A stretch of 64,000 nucleotides of DNA from Syntrophaceae bacterium UBA7520 (GTDB lineage: Bacteria > Desulfobacterota > Syntrophia > Syntrophales > Smithellaceae). The notes beneath the pieces are model-generated. The model saw only the letters and a program-made list of their open reading frames with translations, did not search any database and had not been told where the DNA came from. The DNA lies in NCBI GenBank assembly GCA_002478265.1, contig DLNC01000019.1, forward strand, positions 12,723 to 76,722. Reading direction: 5' to 3'. Positions 17,501-25,278 of this stretch are shown in pieces; the stretch's first letter is position 1, and the number at the start of each line of letters is the position of its first letter. The position numbers and the translations under genes were made by a program.

Positions 17501-19249
17501 ATGTCCAAAGAACTGCAGTCTGAAGAATTCAAAAAATTACTAATGCTAGGAGAGGAAAAAGGTTTTTTAACCTATGACGACGTCAATGATATCCTACCGC
17601 CGGATGTGACCTCCTCGGACCAAATAGATGATATTATTATGCTATTTGGCGAAAAGAACATCGACATCATCGACACGGAACAGGGCGAAAAACTCATGGT
17701 AAAAAAGCCCGCCGAGGACGCGGCTCCTTCCAAGTTATCCGAAGCGCTGGCCCTCATACCGGCCGCGGGCAAGACCGGAGACCCCGTTAAAATGTATCTG
17801 CGCGAGATGGGCATGGTTTCGCTCTTAAGTCGCGAGGGCGAGGTGGAAATAGCCAAAAAAATTGAAGAAGGCGCGCGCGAAACGATGTCAGCGATTTTCC
17901 GCCTGCCCATTTCCATAAGCGAGGTTTTAAGCATCGGTGAAAAGCTGCAAAGCGGCGAAATCCGTGTAAAGAATGTCGTGGATAATATCGAAGATGAAGA
18001 AGGATTCGTGGAAGAAGACGAACACCGCGACCGGGTTTTAAAACTGATTTCCCGCATCAAACTATTCAACGACCGAAATAACGTTCTGCACAACAGACTC
18101 AAAGCAAAAGGCATCAGCGCCAAACAGCGCGAAGCAATGACCTCCGAGCTGGAAAAAAACACGCGGTTTATCGTCACGTTGTGCCGGAAAATCCGCTTCA
18201 GTAAAAAACAGATAAATCGTTTCACTTCCCGGCTGCGTTACTTTAACGAAGAAATAGAAAACGCTGAAAGGGTTATCAACCAGTACAAAAAACAAACGAA
18301 ATTAAATCTGGCGCAACTGGAAAAAGCCTGGGCAAAAATGAAAAGGTCAAAGGCTGACGAAAAAAAAGCGGCCCGGGAAAGCCGCGTCTCCGTGGAACTC
18401 TTAAAAAGGAGCAAGGTGGACATTGACGAAGCCCACAAGAAGATTAAACAGATCGTCCGCGAAGCGGGCATTCCGGCGGCAACCCTAAAAACAGTGGTTA
18501 AATCGATCGAAGAAGGCGAGCGCAAGGCCGATATCGCGCAGCGAAAACTGGTGGAGGCAAACCTAAGGCTGGTGGTGAGCATCGCCAAAAAATACACCAA
18601 TCGCGGCCTGCAATTTTTGGATTTGATTCAGGAAGGCAATATCGGCCTGATGAAGGCCGTGGACAAATTCGAGTATCAGCGCGGCTATAAGTTTTCCACG
18701 TACGCGACATGGTGGATCAGGCAGGCCATCACCCGCGCCATCGCGGATCAGGCGCGCACAATCAGAATTCCCGTGCACATGATTGAAACAATCAATAAGC
18801 TGATTCGCACTTCCCGCTATCTCGTTCAGGAGCTTGGTCGCGAACCCACGCCGGAAGAAATCGCCAACAAGATGGAATATCCGCTGGAAAAGGTTAGAAA
18901 AGTGTTGAAAATCGCCAAAGAGCCGATCTCTCTGGAAACGCCCATCGGCGAAGAAGAGGACAGCCATCTTGGGGATTTTATCGAAGACAAGAGAATCATG
19001 TCTCCTTCCGAGGCGACCATCAGCATGGATCTAGCGGAACAAACAAAGAAGATACTTTCGACGCTGACGCCGCGCGAAGAAAAGGTTCTGCGCATGCGCT
19101 TCGGCATCAGTGACAGGCTCAGCACACTTACTGAAGACTCAAGCGCGCTCAGCAGCCTGATCGAAAGCCTGGCCCAGGATACTGATGTTAAAGAACAGCC
19201 GGCGGCAAAAAAAACAAAGAAAAAACCGCGGAAGCGTGGCGGAAAATAG
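17501..19249 (+). CDS. rpoD: Principal-type sigma-70 factor lacking region 4.2
   Basis: RNA polymerase sigma factor, 582 residues. Region 1.1 and region 1.2 (DPVKMYLREMG) are visible, then a long non-conserved region. Regions 2.1-2.4 are normal (NLRLVVSIAKKYTNRGLQFLDLIQEG, FSTYATWWIRQAI), region 3 is normal, and region 4.1 runs to TPREEKVLRMRFGI. After residue 536 the family should continue with TLEEVG...TRERIRQIEAKALRKLR, the helix-turn-helix that reads the -35 element. Here it is replaced by 46 residues of Ser-rich then Lys-rich sequence ending KKPRKRGGK. Neither of the other two frames up to the downstream tRNA encodes region 4.2. The context (dnaG upstream, AGAGAGA before the ATG) is that of the housekeeping sigma gene. 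Confidence 0.93.
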   Translation: MSKELQSEEFKKLLMLGEEKGFLTYDDVNDILPPDVTSSDQIDDIIMLFGEKNIDIIDTEQGEKLMVKKPAEDAAPSKLSEALALIPAAGKTGDPVKMYLREMGMVSLLSREGEVEIAKKIEEGARETMSAIFRLPISISEVLSIGEKLQSGEIRVKNVVDNIEDEEGFVEEDEHRDRVLKLISRIKLFNDRNNVLHNRLKAKGISAKQREAMTSELEKNTRFIVTLCRKIRFSKKQINRFTSRLRYFNEEIENAERVINQYKKQTKLNLAQLEKAWAKMKRSKADEKKAARESRVSVELLKRSKVDIDEAHKKIKQIVREAGIPAATLKTVVKSIEEGERKADIAQRKLVEANLRLVVSIAKKYTNRGLQFLDLIQEGNIGLMKAVDKFEYQRGYKFSTYATWWIRQAITRAIADQARTIRIPVHMIETINKLIRTSRYLVQELGREPTPEEIANKMEYPLEKVRKVLKIAKEPISLETPIGEEEDSHLGDFIEDKRIMSPSEATISMDLAEQTKKILSTLTPREEKVLRMRFGISDRLSTLTEDSSALSSLIESLAQDTDVKEQPAAKKTKKKPRKRGGK

Positions 19250-19252
19250 TAT

Positions 19253-19287
19253 TGACAACCCGAATATTTATGTATATCAAGGCAAAC
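19253..19287 (+). promoter_or_regulatory. Sigma-70 type promoter of the tRNA gene
   Basis: TTGACA at 19253-19258, a 17-base spacer and TATCAA at 19276-19281, just after the rpoD stop and about 30 bases before the tRNA. It is close to the consensus and implies a sigma factor that recognises -35 boxes in this organism. Confidence 0.7.
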
Positions 19288-19313
19288 CTTGAAAGACGTA
19301 AGGCGCTGTTACA

Positions 19314-19389
19314 GGGCCCATAGCTCAATTGGTAGAGCCACCGGCTCATAACCGGTAGGTCCCTGGTTCGATCCCAGGTGGGCCCACCA
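19314..19389 (+). tRNA. tRNA with CAT anticodon, probably tRNA-Met
   Basis: A complete 76-base tRNA. The acceptor arms GGGCCCA/TGGGCCC pair over 7 bp, the D arm is AGCTCAATTGGTAGAGC, and the anticodon stem CCGG(C)/CCGG encloses the loop CTCATAA with anticodon CAT. The T arm is CCTGG-TTCGATC-CCAGG, and the 3' CCA is encoded. The first base pair is G-C, so it is not a formyl-Met initiator. It is elongator tRNA-Met or, less likely, the lysidine-modified tRNA-Ile2; identity elements in the acceptor stem would decide. Confidence 0.93.
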
Positions 19390-19542
19390 ATCATGCCTGA
19401 AAGTAGCAAGGAAAATGAACAAAGAAATATTTCACATAGTGCACGGAGAAGAAAGATCGCCATACGTCCGCGCATGCGCCGTGACGCAACAGGAATCTTC
19501 ATCCACCCACGGCACAGCCAATACGGCAAATAAGCCAATTAT

Positions 19543-19574
19543 AAAAATGCACCCCTAAAAGGTGCATTTTTTTT
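19543..19574 (+). terminator. Intrinsic terminator after the tRNA
   Basis: An 11-bp stem (19543-19553 with 19561-19571), 7-base loop and a T run to 19574. It ends the tRNA transcript and lies directly before the zinc-ribbon gene. It argues against the more upstream GTG start at 19562, which would lie inside the hairpin. Confidence 0.85.
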
Positions 19575-19600
19575 ATTATGAAAATAGGGGGAGCAAGAAA

Positions 19601-20323
19601 TTGAGAGAGGATTTATCGTTATTAATCGAACTTCAGGAATGCGATACGCGGCTGGTTAGTCTTTTGGCCAGCAAAAAAAATCTGCCGGAAAAAATGGCAA
19701 AGCTGGAGCAGGATTTTTTAGCTTTTAGGGAGAACATTGAGCAAAACAAAAGGAAATACGAAGAAATAAAAACCGCGCACGCGGCGAAAGAAAAGGAAAT
19801 AAAAAAAATAAATGAGGGCATCGTAAAGGCCAAGGAGAGGCTGCTGGAAGTAAAAAACAACAAGGAATATCAGGCCATGCTCAAGGAAATTGAAACGGCT
19901 GAGGCCTCTCTGGGTGACGTTGAAACACAGGTAATCTCTCTTCTGGAAGAAATGGATAAACTCGCCGTCCTGGTGAAAAAAGACGAAGAAGTTCTAAACC
20001 AGCATAAGCGGCAATACGAAGAAGAAAAAAATAAGATACAGGCGGATATAGCATCAATTGACACGGACTTCACCGGCTGGGAGCAAAAAAGAAGCGCCCT
20101 GACCAATAAGGTGGACAGCCTACTTCTGGCGAAATATGAAAAACTCAAAAAAAGAGGCAACGGTATCGGTGTCATTTCCGTTTGGAAGGCCGTCTGCAAC
20201 GGCTGCCACATGAATATTCCGCCACAGCTGTATAACGAATTGCAAAGGTCAGCGGAGCTCTTGAGCTGCCCGAACTGCAACAGAATAATTTATTTTGAAA
20301 ATAAGGAAAATCCATCTCATTGA
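19601..20323 (+). CDS. Coiled-coil protein with C4-type zinc ribbon (CdsZ/DUF164 family)
   Basis: A 240-residue cytoplasmic protein. Residues about 5-165 are a long antiparallel coiled coil rich in Lys, Glu and Leu. The C-terminus carries the zinc ribbon CNGCHMNIPP...LSCPNCNRIIYF (two CxxC pairs). The family occurs widely in bacteria; members are proposed to be translation- or nucleic-acid-related, without firm function. I chose TTG at 19601 because GGGGGAG lies about 8 bases upstream and the frame before it runs through a terminator. Its TGA overlaps the TTG start of rnhA, so the two are coupled. Confidence 0.88.
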   Translation: MREDLSLLIELQECDTRLVSLLASKKNLPEKMAKLEQDFLAFRENIEQNKRKYEEIKTAHAAKEKEIKKINEGIVKAKERLLEVKNNKEYQAMLKEIETAEASLGDVETQVISLLEEMDKLAVLVKKDEEVLNQHKRQYEEEKNKIQADIASIDTDFTGWEQKRSALTNKVDSLLLAKYEKLKKRGNGIGVISVWKAVCNGCHMNIPPQLYNELQRSAELLSCPNCNRIIYFENKENPSH

Positions 20324-20730
20324 CCACACCCGAAACCTACAGATTGTACACTGATGGCGCCTGTCGGGGAAATCCCGGCACGGGCGGCGCGGGAGCCGTA
20401 ATCACGGATAACCGGGAAAACATCCTCTGGGAAGGAAAGCGATACCTGGGACACTGCACCAACAATATCGCCGAATACAAAGCTTTGATTTTAGGTCTGG
20501 AAGGCGCGCTGCAAAACGGATATAAAAACCTGGAAGTGTATCTTGACTCCGAGCTTCTCGCCCGTCAGGTTAACGGTTTATACAAAGTTAAGAATGAAAA
20601 TCTAAAGGAATTAATGCGTCAGGTGCAAGCGCTGCTTGCATCTTTTGACAATATTCAGGTAAAACACGTCCCGCGCCGCCACAATGAACACGCCGACAGG
20701 CTGGCCAATCTGGCCATAGACCAACAATAA
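20320..20730 (+). CDS. rnhA: Ribonuclease HI
   Basis: Degrades the RNA strand of RNA-DNA hybrids. The 136-residue protein has the four catalytic acids: D12 in YTDGACRGNPG, E52 in NNIAEYKAL, D76 in LDSELL and D126 in HNEHADRLA. It lacks the basic protrusion of E. coli RNase HI, as in many short bacterial and archaeal forms. It starts with TTG overlapping the stop of the preceding zinc-ribbon gene, a typical arrangement of these two genes. Confidence 0.95.
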   Translation: MTTPETYRLYTDGACRGNPGTGGAGAVITDNRENILWEGKRYLGHCTNNIAEYKALILGLEGALQNGYKNLEVYLDSELLARQVNGLYKVKNENLKELMRQVQALLASFDNIQVKHVPRRHNEHADRLANLAIDQQ

Positions 20731-20797
20731 AGTATCAGCCACAAAAAACTGATAATTCCCGCCGCGATTATCGCTTGAATGAAAGAAGTGCAAATAT

Positions 20798-21154
20798 TTA
20801 TCTGATGGAAATATTGATGGTCTGTTCTTTTTCCGGCGGTTTGTCTTTTTCCCAATCGCGCGCGTACTTGAAAACAATACTCGTCTCTCCCGCCTTGAGC
20901 GCCTTGAAGGTGAATAGCTGTTTTCCATCCGCGCCCAGACGCTGTGTCCTGTAGGGGATATATTCCGAGTTCACCAGTTCCAGCATGGTTTCATCCAGCG
21001 GCTCGGCCAGCTGCCACTGGTAGCCGGTGGACATATTGGCTCTCAGGGTAATGGTGAAATTGGTCCCTGCCTTGAATTGTATGGGCTTGGATTGCGCAAA
21101 ACAAAATGGCGATAAAAATACCAACGCCATGCTGATAATTATTATTTTTTTCAT
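20798..21154 (-). CDS. Exported protease inhibitor I42 (chagasin) family protein
   Basis: A 118-residue secreted protein with a signal peptide (MKKIIIISMALVFLSPFCFAQ). The mature domain shows the I42 loops: STGYQW (loop BC, the NPTTGY motif), GADGKQLFTFKALKAGE, and YARDW near the RPW loop. Members inhibit papain-type cysteine proteases; in bacteria they may protect periplasmic proteins. It stands alone, convergent with rnhA and divergent from nothing close by. Confidence 0.82.
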   Translation of the reverse strand: MKKIIIISMALVFLSPFCFAQSKPIQFKAGTNFTITLRANMSTGYQWQLAEPLDETMLELVNSEYIPYRTQRLGADGKQLFTFKALKAGETSIVFKYARDWEKDKPPEKEQTINISIR

Positions 21155-21222
21155 GCTAGGTTACATACACGATATATCCTCTTATGTAAACCCATAAATG
21201 ACAGACATGCTGCAACAAATAG

Positions 21223-21258
21223 ATGCCGTTATCCGCCAATCAGGACGGATAATGGCAT
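21223..21258 (-). terminator. Stem-loop downstream of glnK
   Basis: A 13-bp stem with one G-T pair (21223-21235 with 21246-21258) and a 10-base loop, 49 bases past the glnK stop. The minus-strand flank is only moderately T-rich, so its strength as a terminator is uncertain. Confidence 0.5.
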
Positions 21259-21306
21259 TTTGTTTAAAAAAATTAATTCTTCAGGGCTTTAGCGCGATTT
21301 ATTCTT

Positions 21307-21648
21307 TTAACCTATGGCAACGCCTCCTCGCTCCGAAGAGCTGATACGGATGCACTCATGCAAATCAATAATAAATATTTTACCATCTCCCACATCGCCT
21401 GTGCGCGCCCCTTTCGTTATGGCCGTAATGGTCGGCTCTACGAACGCTTCATTTACAGCGATATCCAATCTGACTTTGCTGAGCAGCCCGCCTGCCTCTT
21501 TGGCGCCGCGATAAAACTGCGTCACGCCTTTTTGTCTGCCCTGCCCCAAAACATTGGAGACGGTCATAAGGTTTACGTTAACGGCTTCCAATTCTCTTTT
21601 CACCGCTTCCAGTTTGTGCGGCTGAATGATGGCAACAATTAATTTCAT
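21307..21648 (-). CDS. glnK: PII nitrogen regulatory protein linked to Amt, Glu at position 51
   Basis: PII signal protein, 113 residues, binding ATP/ADP and 2-oxoglutarate and controlling the Amt channel. The T-loop starts GRQKGVTQFYRG (residues 37-48) and the C-terminal PII signature TGDVGDGKIFI is intact. In the E. coli numbering, which aligns without gaps here, residue 51 is the uridylylated Tyr; here it is Glu (GAKEAGG). Tyr46 is kept. It therefore probably works by ligand binding alone. The gene lies 11 bases downstream of amt, with GGAGG before the ATG, and is likely expressed from the sigma-54 promoter upstream of amt. Confidence 0.95.
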   Translation of the reverse strand: MKLIVAIIQPHKLEAVKRELEAVNVNLMTVSNVLGQGRQKGVTQFYRGAKEAGGLLSKVRLDIAVNEAFVEPTITAITKGARTGDVGDGKIFIIDLHECIRISSSERGGVAIG

Positions 21649-21659
21649 GTTTATTCCTC

Positions 21660-22892
21660 CTATTCTATCACGGTATACGCGGCTTCGCTTTGTTGCGTCA
21701 AATCAAGCCCGATGATTTCTTTTTCTTCTTCAACCCTCATACCCACAAGCGCATCGACTATTTTAAAAATGATAAAAGTCATCGTCACGGCAAAAGCCAC
21801 CGCCACCAGAACCAGCAACCCCTGTACAAGAAACTGCTGCACATTACCGAAAAGCAGGCCATCCGCGCCGTTTTCGTTCAAAGCTTTCTGCGCGAAAATC
21901 CCCACGGCAATCGTGCCAAAAATTCCACCCACGCCATGCACACCGAAAGCGTCAAGCGAATCATCATACCCGATTTTTCCCTTGATTACCGCAACCGCAA
22001 GATAGCATATTGCTCCCGCCATTATGCCGATTGCCATAGCGCTCATCGGGCTCACAAAACCGCATGCGGGCGTGATTGCCACCAGACCGCCTATCGCGCC
22101 GGTGACCGCGCCGAGAATAGTTGGAGAACCGATGTGCCACCATTCCACCATGACCCAGGTCAAAGCGGCTGCGGCAGTGGCAATCTGCGTGGCAACCATT
22201 GCCTGAGCGGCCAAACCATTCGCGGCCAGGGAAGAGCCGGCGTTGAATCCAAACCAGCCGAACCACAAAAGAGCTCCTCCCAAAACAGTGAACGGCAGAT
22301 TGTGCGGGCGAATCGGTTTATGATTATAACCAAGTCTTTTGCCCAGCATAATCGCCAAAACCAAAGCCGAAATTCCTGAACTGACATGAACAACAATGCC
22401 CCCGGCAAAATCCAGCGCGCCCAAAGCGGCCAGCCACCCGTTTTTATTCCATACCCAATGCGCGAGCGGATCATAGACAAAAGTCGCCCAAAGAATCGTG
22501 AAAATCAGAAAGGCGGAAAATTTCATACGTTCGGCGAACGCTCCGATCATCAGAGCGGGCGTGATAATGGCGAACATCGCCTGAAAAAGCATGAAAGCGA
22601 AGTGAGGGATTGTCGCTGCGTAATCCGCGCTGGGCGCCGCTCCCACGCCCGCCAGCCCCATCCATTCCAGATTGCCGATAATGCCGGAAATCGATGGACC
22701 GAAGGCCAGAGAATAACCGAAGAGCACCCACTGCAGGCTGATTACGCACATGATGATAAAGCACTGCATCAGAATCGAAAGGACGTTTTTTCTTCTGACC
22801 AGTCCGCCGTAAAAAAAAGCCAATCCCGGTATCGTCATCAGCAACACCAGGGCTGTCGCGGTCAAAACCCACGCTGTATCTCCACTGTTCAT
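21660..22892 (-). CDS. amt: Ammonium transporter
   Basis: Inner-membrane NH4+/NH3 channel, 410 residues with about 11 transmembrane helices and no extra signal peptide. Conserved elements are FFYGGLVRRKN, VYDPLAHWVW (with the Asp at 141), the first pore His at 169 (GGIVVHVSSG) and the second in DAFGVHGVGG. The C-terminal cytoplasmic tail is present, as needed for PII control. AGGAGG lies before the ATG. Co-transcribed with glnK. Confidence 0.97.
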   Translation of the reverse strand: MNSGDTAWVLTATALVLLMTIPGLAFFYGGLVRRKNVLSILMQCFIIMCVISLQWVLFGYSLAFGPSISGIIGNLEWMGLAGVGAAPSADYAATIPHFAFMLFQAMFAIITPALMIGAFAERMKFSAFLIFTILWATFVYDPLAHWVWNKNGWLAALGALDFAGGIVVHVSSGISALVLAIMLGKRLGYNHKPIRPHNLPFTVLGGALLWFGWFGFNAGSSLAANGLAAQAMVATQIATAAAALTWVMVEWWHIGSPTILGAVTGAIGGLVAITPACGFVSPMSAMAIGIMAGAICYLAVAVIKGKIGYDDSLDAFGVHGVGGIFGTIAVGIFAQKALNENGADGLLFGNVQQFLVQGLLVLVAVAFAVTMTFIIFKIVDALVGMRVEEEKEIIGLDLTQQSEAAYTVIE

Positions 22893-22942
22893 AATAATTA
22901 CCTCCTGAACTTTTTAATTTAAATTCGTCCGCCTTATGAAAT

Positions 22943-22958
22943 AGCAACGTCAATGCCA
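22943..22958 (-). promoter_or_regulatory. Sigma-54 promoter of amt-glnK
   Basis: On the minus strand TGGCATTGACGTTGCT, with GG and GC separated by exactly 10 bases, matches the -24/-12 consensus (TGGCAC-N5-TTGCW) in all but one base. It lies about 50 bases upstream of the amt start, as expected for nitrogen-controlled amt-glnK operons activated by NtrC. No clear NtrC site was found by eye. Confidence 0.8.
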
Positions 22959-23178
22959 AATACTTAAGCTGCCGATTATATTAATTAATTCCCCGTGGGA
23001 CATCTTAATTACAGCAAAAAGAATAAACAAAGACGTTTTGATAAACAGCATAAAGAACAATTTTGTTGCTTATTTTGCTGCCGGCAAGTTATGGGTCAAT
23101 AATCAGCCTGCTTGACGCAAAAGGAAAAATATAATTCATATATTAAAAATTTTCGAAAACAAGGAAGGATGAAATCAC

Positions 23179-23499
23179 ATGAAGTGGGCTATTTTGATTT
23201 TGGCGGGAATATTCGAAGTCGGCTGGGCGATCGGATTAAAATACACTGCAGGCTTTACGAAACTCTGGCCTACAATTTGGACGGCGGTAGCTTTAATTGT
23301 CAGTCTTTTGCTTTTAGGCTTAGCCGTGAGAGATTTACCGGTCGGAACAGCTTATAGTGTCTGGGTGGGGGTGGGAGCCGCGGGAACGGTAATCCTGGGC
23401 ATCGTGCTTCTCGGGGAATCTGCCAGTCCGGCACGCCTGATAAGCATTGGATTGATTATTGCCGGCATTATCGGCTTGCGTCTGGCAACCCCCGCTTGA
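23179..23499 (+). CDS. sugE: SMR-family guanidinium exporter (SugE/Gdx type)
   Basis: A 106-residue, four-helix small multidrug resistance protein. The central Glu13 and Trp16 in GIFEVGWAIGLKY are the signature of the SugE/Gdx branch, whose members export guanidinium rather than drugs. The motif AYSVWVGVGAAGTV is in helix 3. AAGGAAGG precedes the ATG by about 9 bases. It stands alone; no guanidine riboswitch was recognised upstream. Confidence 0.92.
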   Translation: MKWAILILAGIFEVGWAIGLKYTAGFTKLWPTIWTAVALIVSLLLLGLAVRDLPVGTAYSVWVGVGAAGTVILGIVLLGESASPARLISIGLIIAGIIGLRLATPA

Positions 23500-23581
23500 A
23501 AATAAGCCAAATTAACAAACACAAGATATATTCTTGTGTTAAAATTATTTGAATATAATACGTCAATAAGGAGTCAGCATA

Positions 23582-24181
23582 ATGGAAATCAATATCTCCG
23601 CAGCACGCGTTGGCGGCGTGCGTTCAAATTTTCCGGGCATCAAACTTTACGCTTCGCCTGATGAGCTGACCATGAAAGTGCCCCTGCTGGGCGTTTACAA
23701 ATTCACCCCCGGCGATATTATAAGTTTCGAGGATAATAAAGGTCTTTACGGCGCCAATGTTTTTATTAACCATAATGTGCTGGATTATCCGCAAAAAATT
23801 TCGCTCGATTACAAGGGCGGGGCGCACGCGCTGGCGCTTCTGCTTAATCAACACGGATTTATTCCCAAAGGCGTGGCGGGCGCGTCGCTTTTGAGAAAAG
23901 GCTTTCCCGCGCGCTGGTCTTTCATCATAACCGCCGTTTTGCTCTGGAACGGGATGCTTATCTACGGCAAGCTGCAAAATCAATTTACTTTGTACAGCTT
24001 AATCGCCATTGCCGCCATGCTTTTGATAACGGCTTTTCTGCCGCGCTCTGCAGCGCTGCAAAAGCTAGCCCTGAAAGACGGGCGACGGGTCGGAGAAATA
24101 AGACCAACGCTTAATTTATTGAAATTAGTAGCGGCGGTAATTTTTGTCGCTTCTCTTTTTTCTTTACTGCTGACACGATAA
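23582..24181 (+). CDS. Uncharacterised membrane protein
   Basis: A 199-residue protein that I do not recognise. Residues 1-105 are soluble-looking with strands (FPGIKLYASPDELTMKVPLLGVYKF), reminiscent of a small PH-like or barrel domain. Hydrophobic segments lie near residues 112-127, 136-153 and 180-197. An AAGGAG site lies 8-9 bases before the ATG. It is flanked by the SugE-type gene and a diguanylate cyclase, with no operon evident. Confidence 0.6.
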   Translation: MEINISAARVGGVRSNFPGIKLYASPDELTMKVPLLGVYKFTPGDIISFEDNKGLYGANVFINHNVLDYPQKISLDYKGGAHALALLLNQHGFIPKGVAGASLLRKGFPARWSFIITAVLLWNGMLIYGKLQNQFTLYSLIAIAAMLLITAFLPRSAALQKLALKDGRRVGEIRPTLNLLKLVAAVIFVASLFSLLLTR

Positions 24182-24306
24182 TGAAAAATGGGTAATCATA
24201 ATTCTTTTTTGAATCCTCTCGCCCTAAAAATAGCGCGCGTGCCCTTTGTGGCGCGAGATGCATTCACGCTCACGTTGGCTGAAATAATCTGATCGGCAAA
24301 ATAATT

Positions 24307-25209
24307 ATGGATCTTAATAAAATTCCTTACAGAAAAATCGTCGACAATCTCTACGATGGCTTGTATATTGTAAATAAAGAACGGGTAATCCAATACTGGA
24401 ATAAAGCGGCCGAAAGAATATCCGGTTTTACGGCGGCAGAAGTTATCGGCAAATCGTGCGCGGATAAAATTCTTACTCATGTAGACAAAGAAGGTCATGA
24501 TCTGTGCGGTGGTTTGTGCCCGCTGGTTTTCACCGTCACAGAAGGTCAGGTTTGTGAGGCAGAAGTGTTTCTGCATCATAAAGAAGGTCACCGCGTGCCT
24601 GTATTTGTCCGTACCGCTCCCCTCATCGGCAAAGACAATTCAATAATTGGAGCCGTTGAACTCTTTACCGACATGAGCAATTTTAAGGCGGATGAACTGA
24701 GGATAAAGGAACTGGAAGAGATGGCCCTGTTGGATAACTTAACGCGGCTTGCCAATCGAAACCATATCGAAAGAGAGCTAACGATGAGACTGGAAGAAAG
24801 CAAAAGATTTAACGTTCGGTTCGGCATCATCTTCTTGGACATAGATCATTTTAAAAAGGTCAATGACACATACGGTCATGACATGGGCGACCGAGTTTTA
24901 AAGTTCGTTGCGGACACTTTAGCGAAAAACATCAGGCCTTTCGATCTGGTCGGGCGTTGGGGAGGTGAAGAATTTATAGCAATCATCCGAAACGCCAACG
25001 AAAATGTCCTCATTGAACTGAGTAACCGGCTGCGAATGCTGGTCGAAAAATCTTATATTGTATTGGCGGACGATAAACTCAATGTAACCATTTCTATTGG
25101 CACAACAATTGTTCGCGGCGATGACGACATAAATTCGATTATTAAAAGAGCGGATGAACTTCTCTATCAAAGCAAAAGAGCCGGAAGAAATCGCCTGACC
25201 TTTGGCTAA
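24307..25209 (+). CDS. Diguanylate cyclase with PAS sensor domain
   Basis: A 300-residue signalling protein that probably makes cyclic di-GMP. A PAS domain covers about residues 5-125 (YDGLYIVNKERVIQYWNKAAERISGF); its Cys residues (CADKI, CGGLCPL) could ligate a cofactor. The GGDEF domain follows, with the active-site motif GGEEF at residues 219-223 and an intact inhibitory I-site RPFD at 210-213, 5 residues upstream. There is no transmembrane segment, so it senses a cytoplasmic signal. The ATG at 24307 has only a weak ribosome site. Confidence 0.93.
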   Translation: MDLNKIPYRKIVDNLYDGLYIVNKERVIQYWNKAAERISGFTAAEVIGKSCADKILTHVDKEGHDLCGGLCPLVFTVTEGQVCEAEVFLHHKEGHRVPVFVRTAPLIGKDNSIIGAVELFTDMSNFKADELRIKELEEMALLDNLTRLANRNHIERELTMRLEESKRFNVRFGIIFLDIDHFKKVNDTYGHDMGDRVLKFVADTLAKNIRPFDLVGRWGGEEFIAIIRNANENVLIELSNRLRMLVEKSYIVLADDKLNVTISIGTTIVRGDDDINSIIKRADELLYQSKRAGRNRLTFG

Positions 25210-25278
25210 GACAGCTATGTTCCTATCAGGCATCCGCGCTTCCGATGGCTTTGCAGCGGACTGTATGGGATTACCCTT

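Noticed and set aside
19188..19538. A 116-codon frame on the minus strand containing GGPTWDRTRDLPVMSRW
   Set aside because: It is the antisense of the tRNA gene and the rpoD tail; the peptide is the well-known false product of translating a tRNA backwards.
19415..19558. A 47-residue plus-strand frame between the tRNA and its terminator, with AAGGAAA before the ATG
   Set aside because: The product shows no domain or conservation cue, its stop lies inside the terminator loop, and the ribosome site is too close to the ATG.
23000..23178. Possible guanidine riboswitch before the SugE-type gene
   Set aside because: Neither the guanidine-I core nor the paired ACGR-loop hairpins of guanidine-II could be found by eye.
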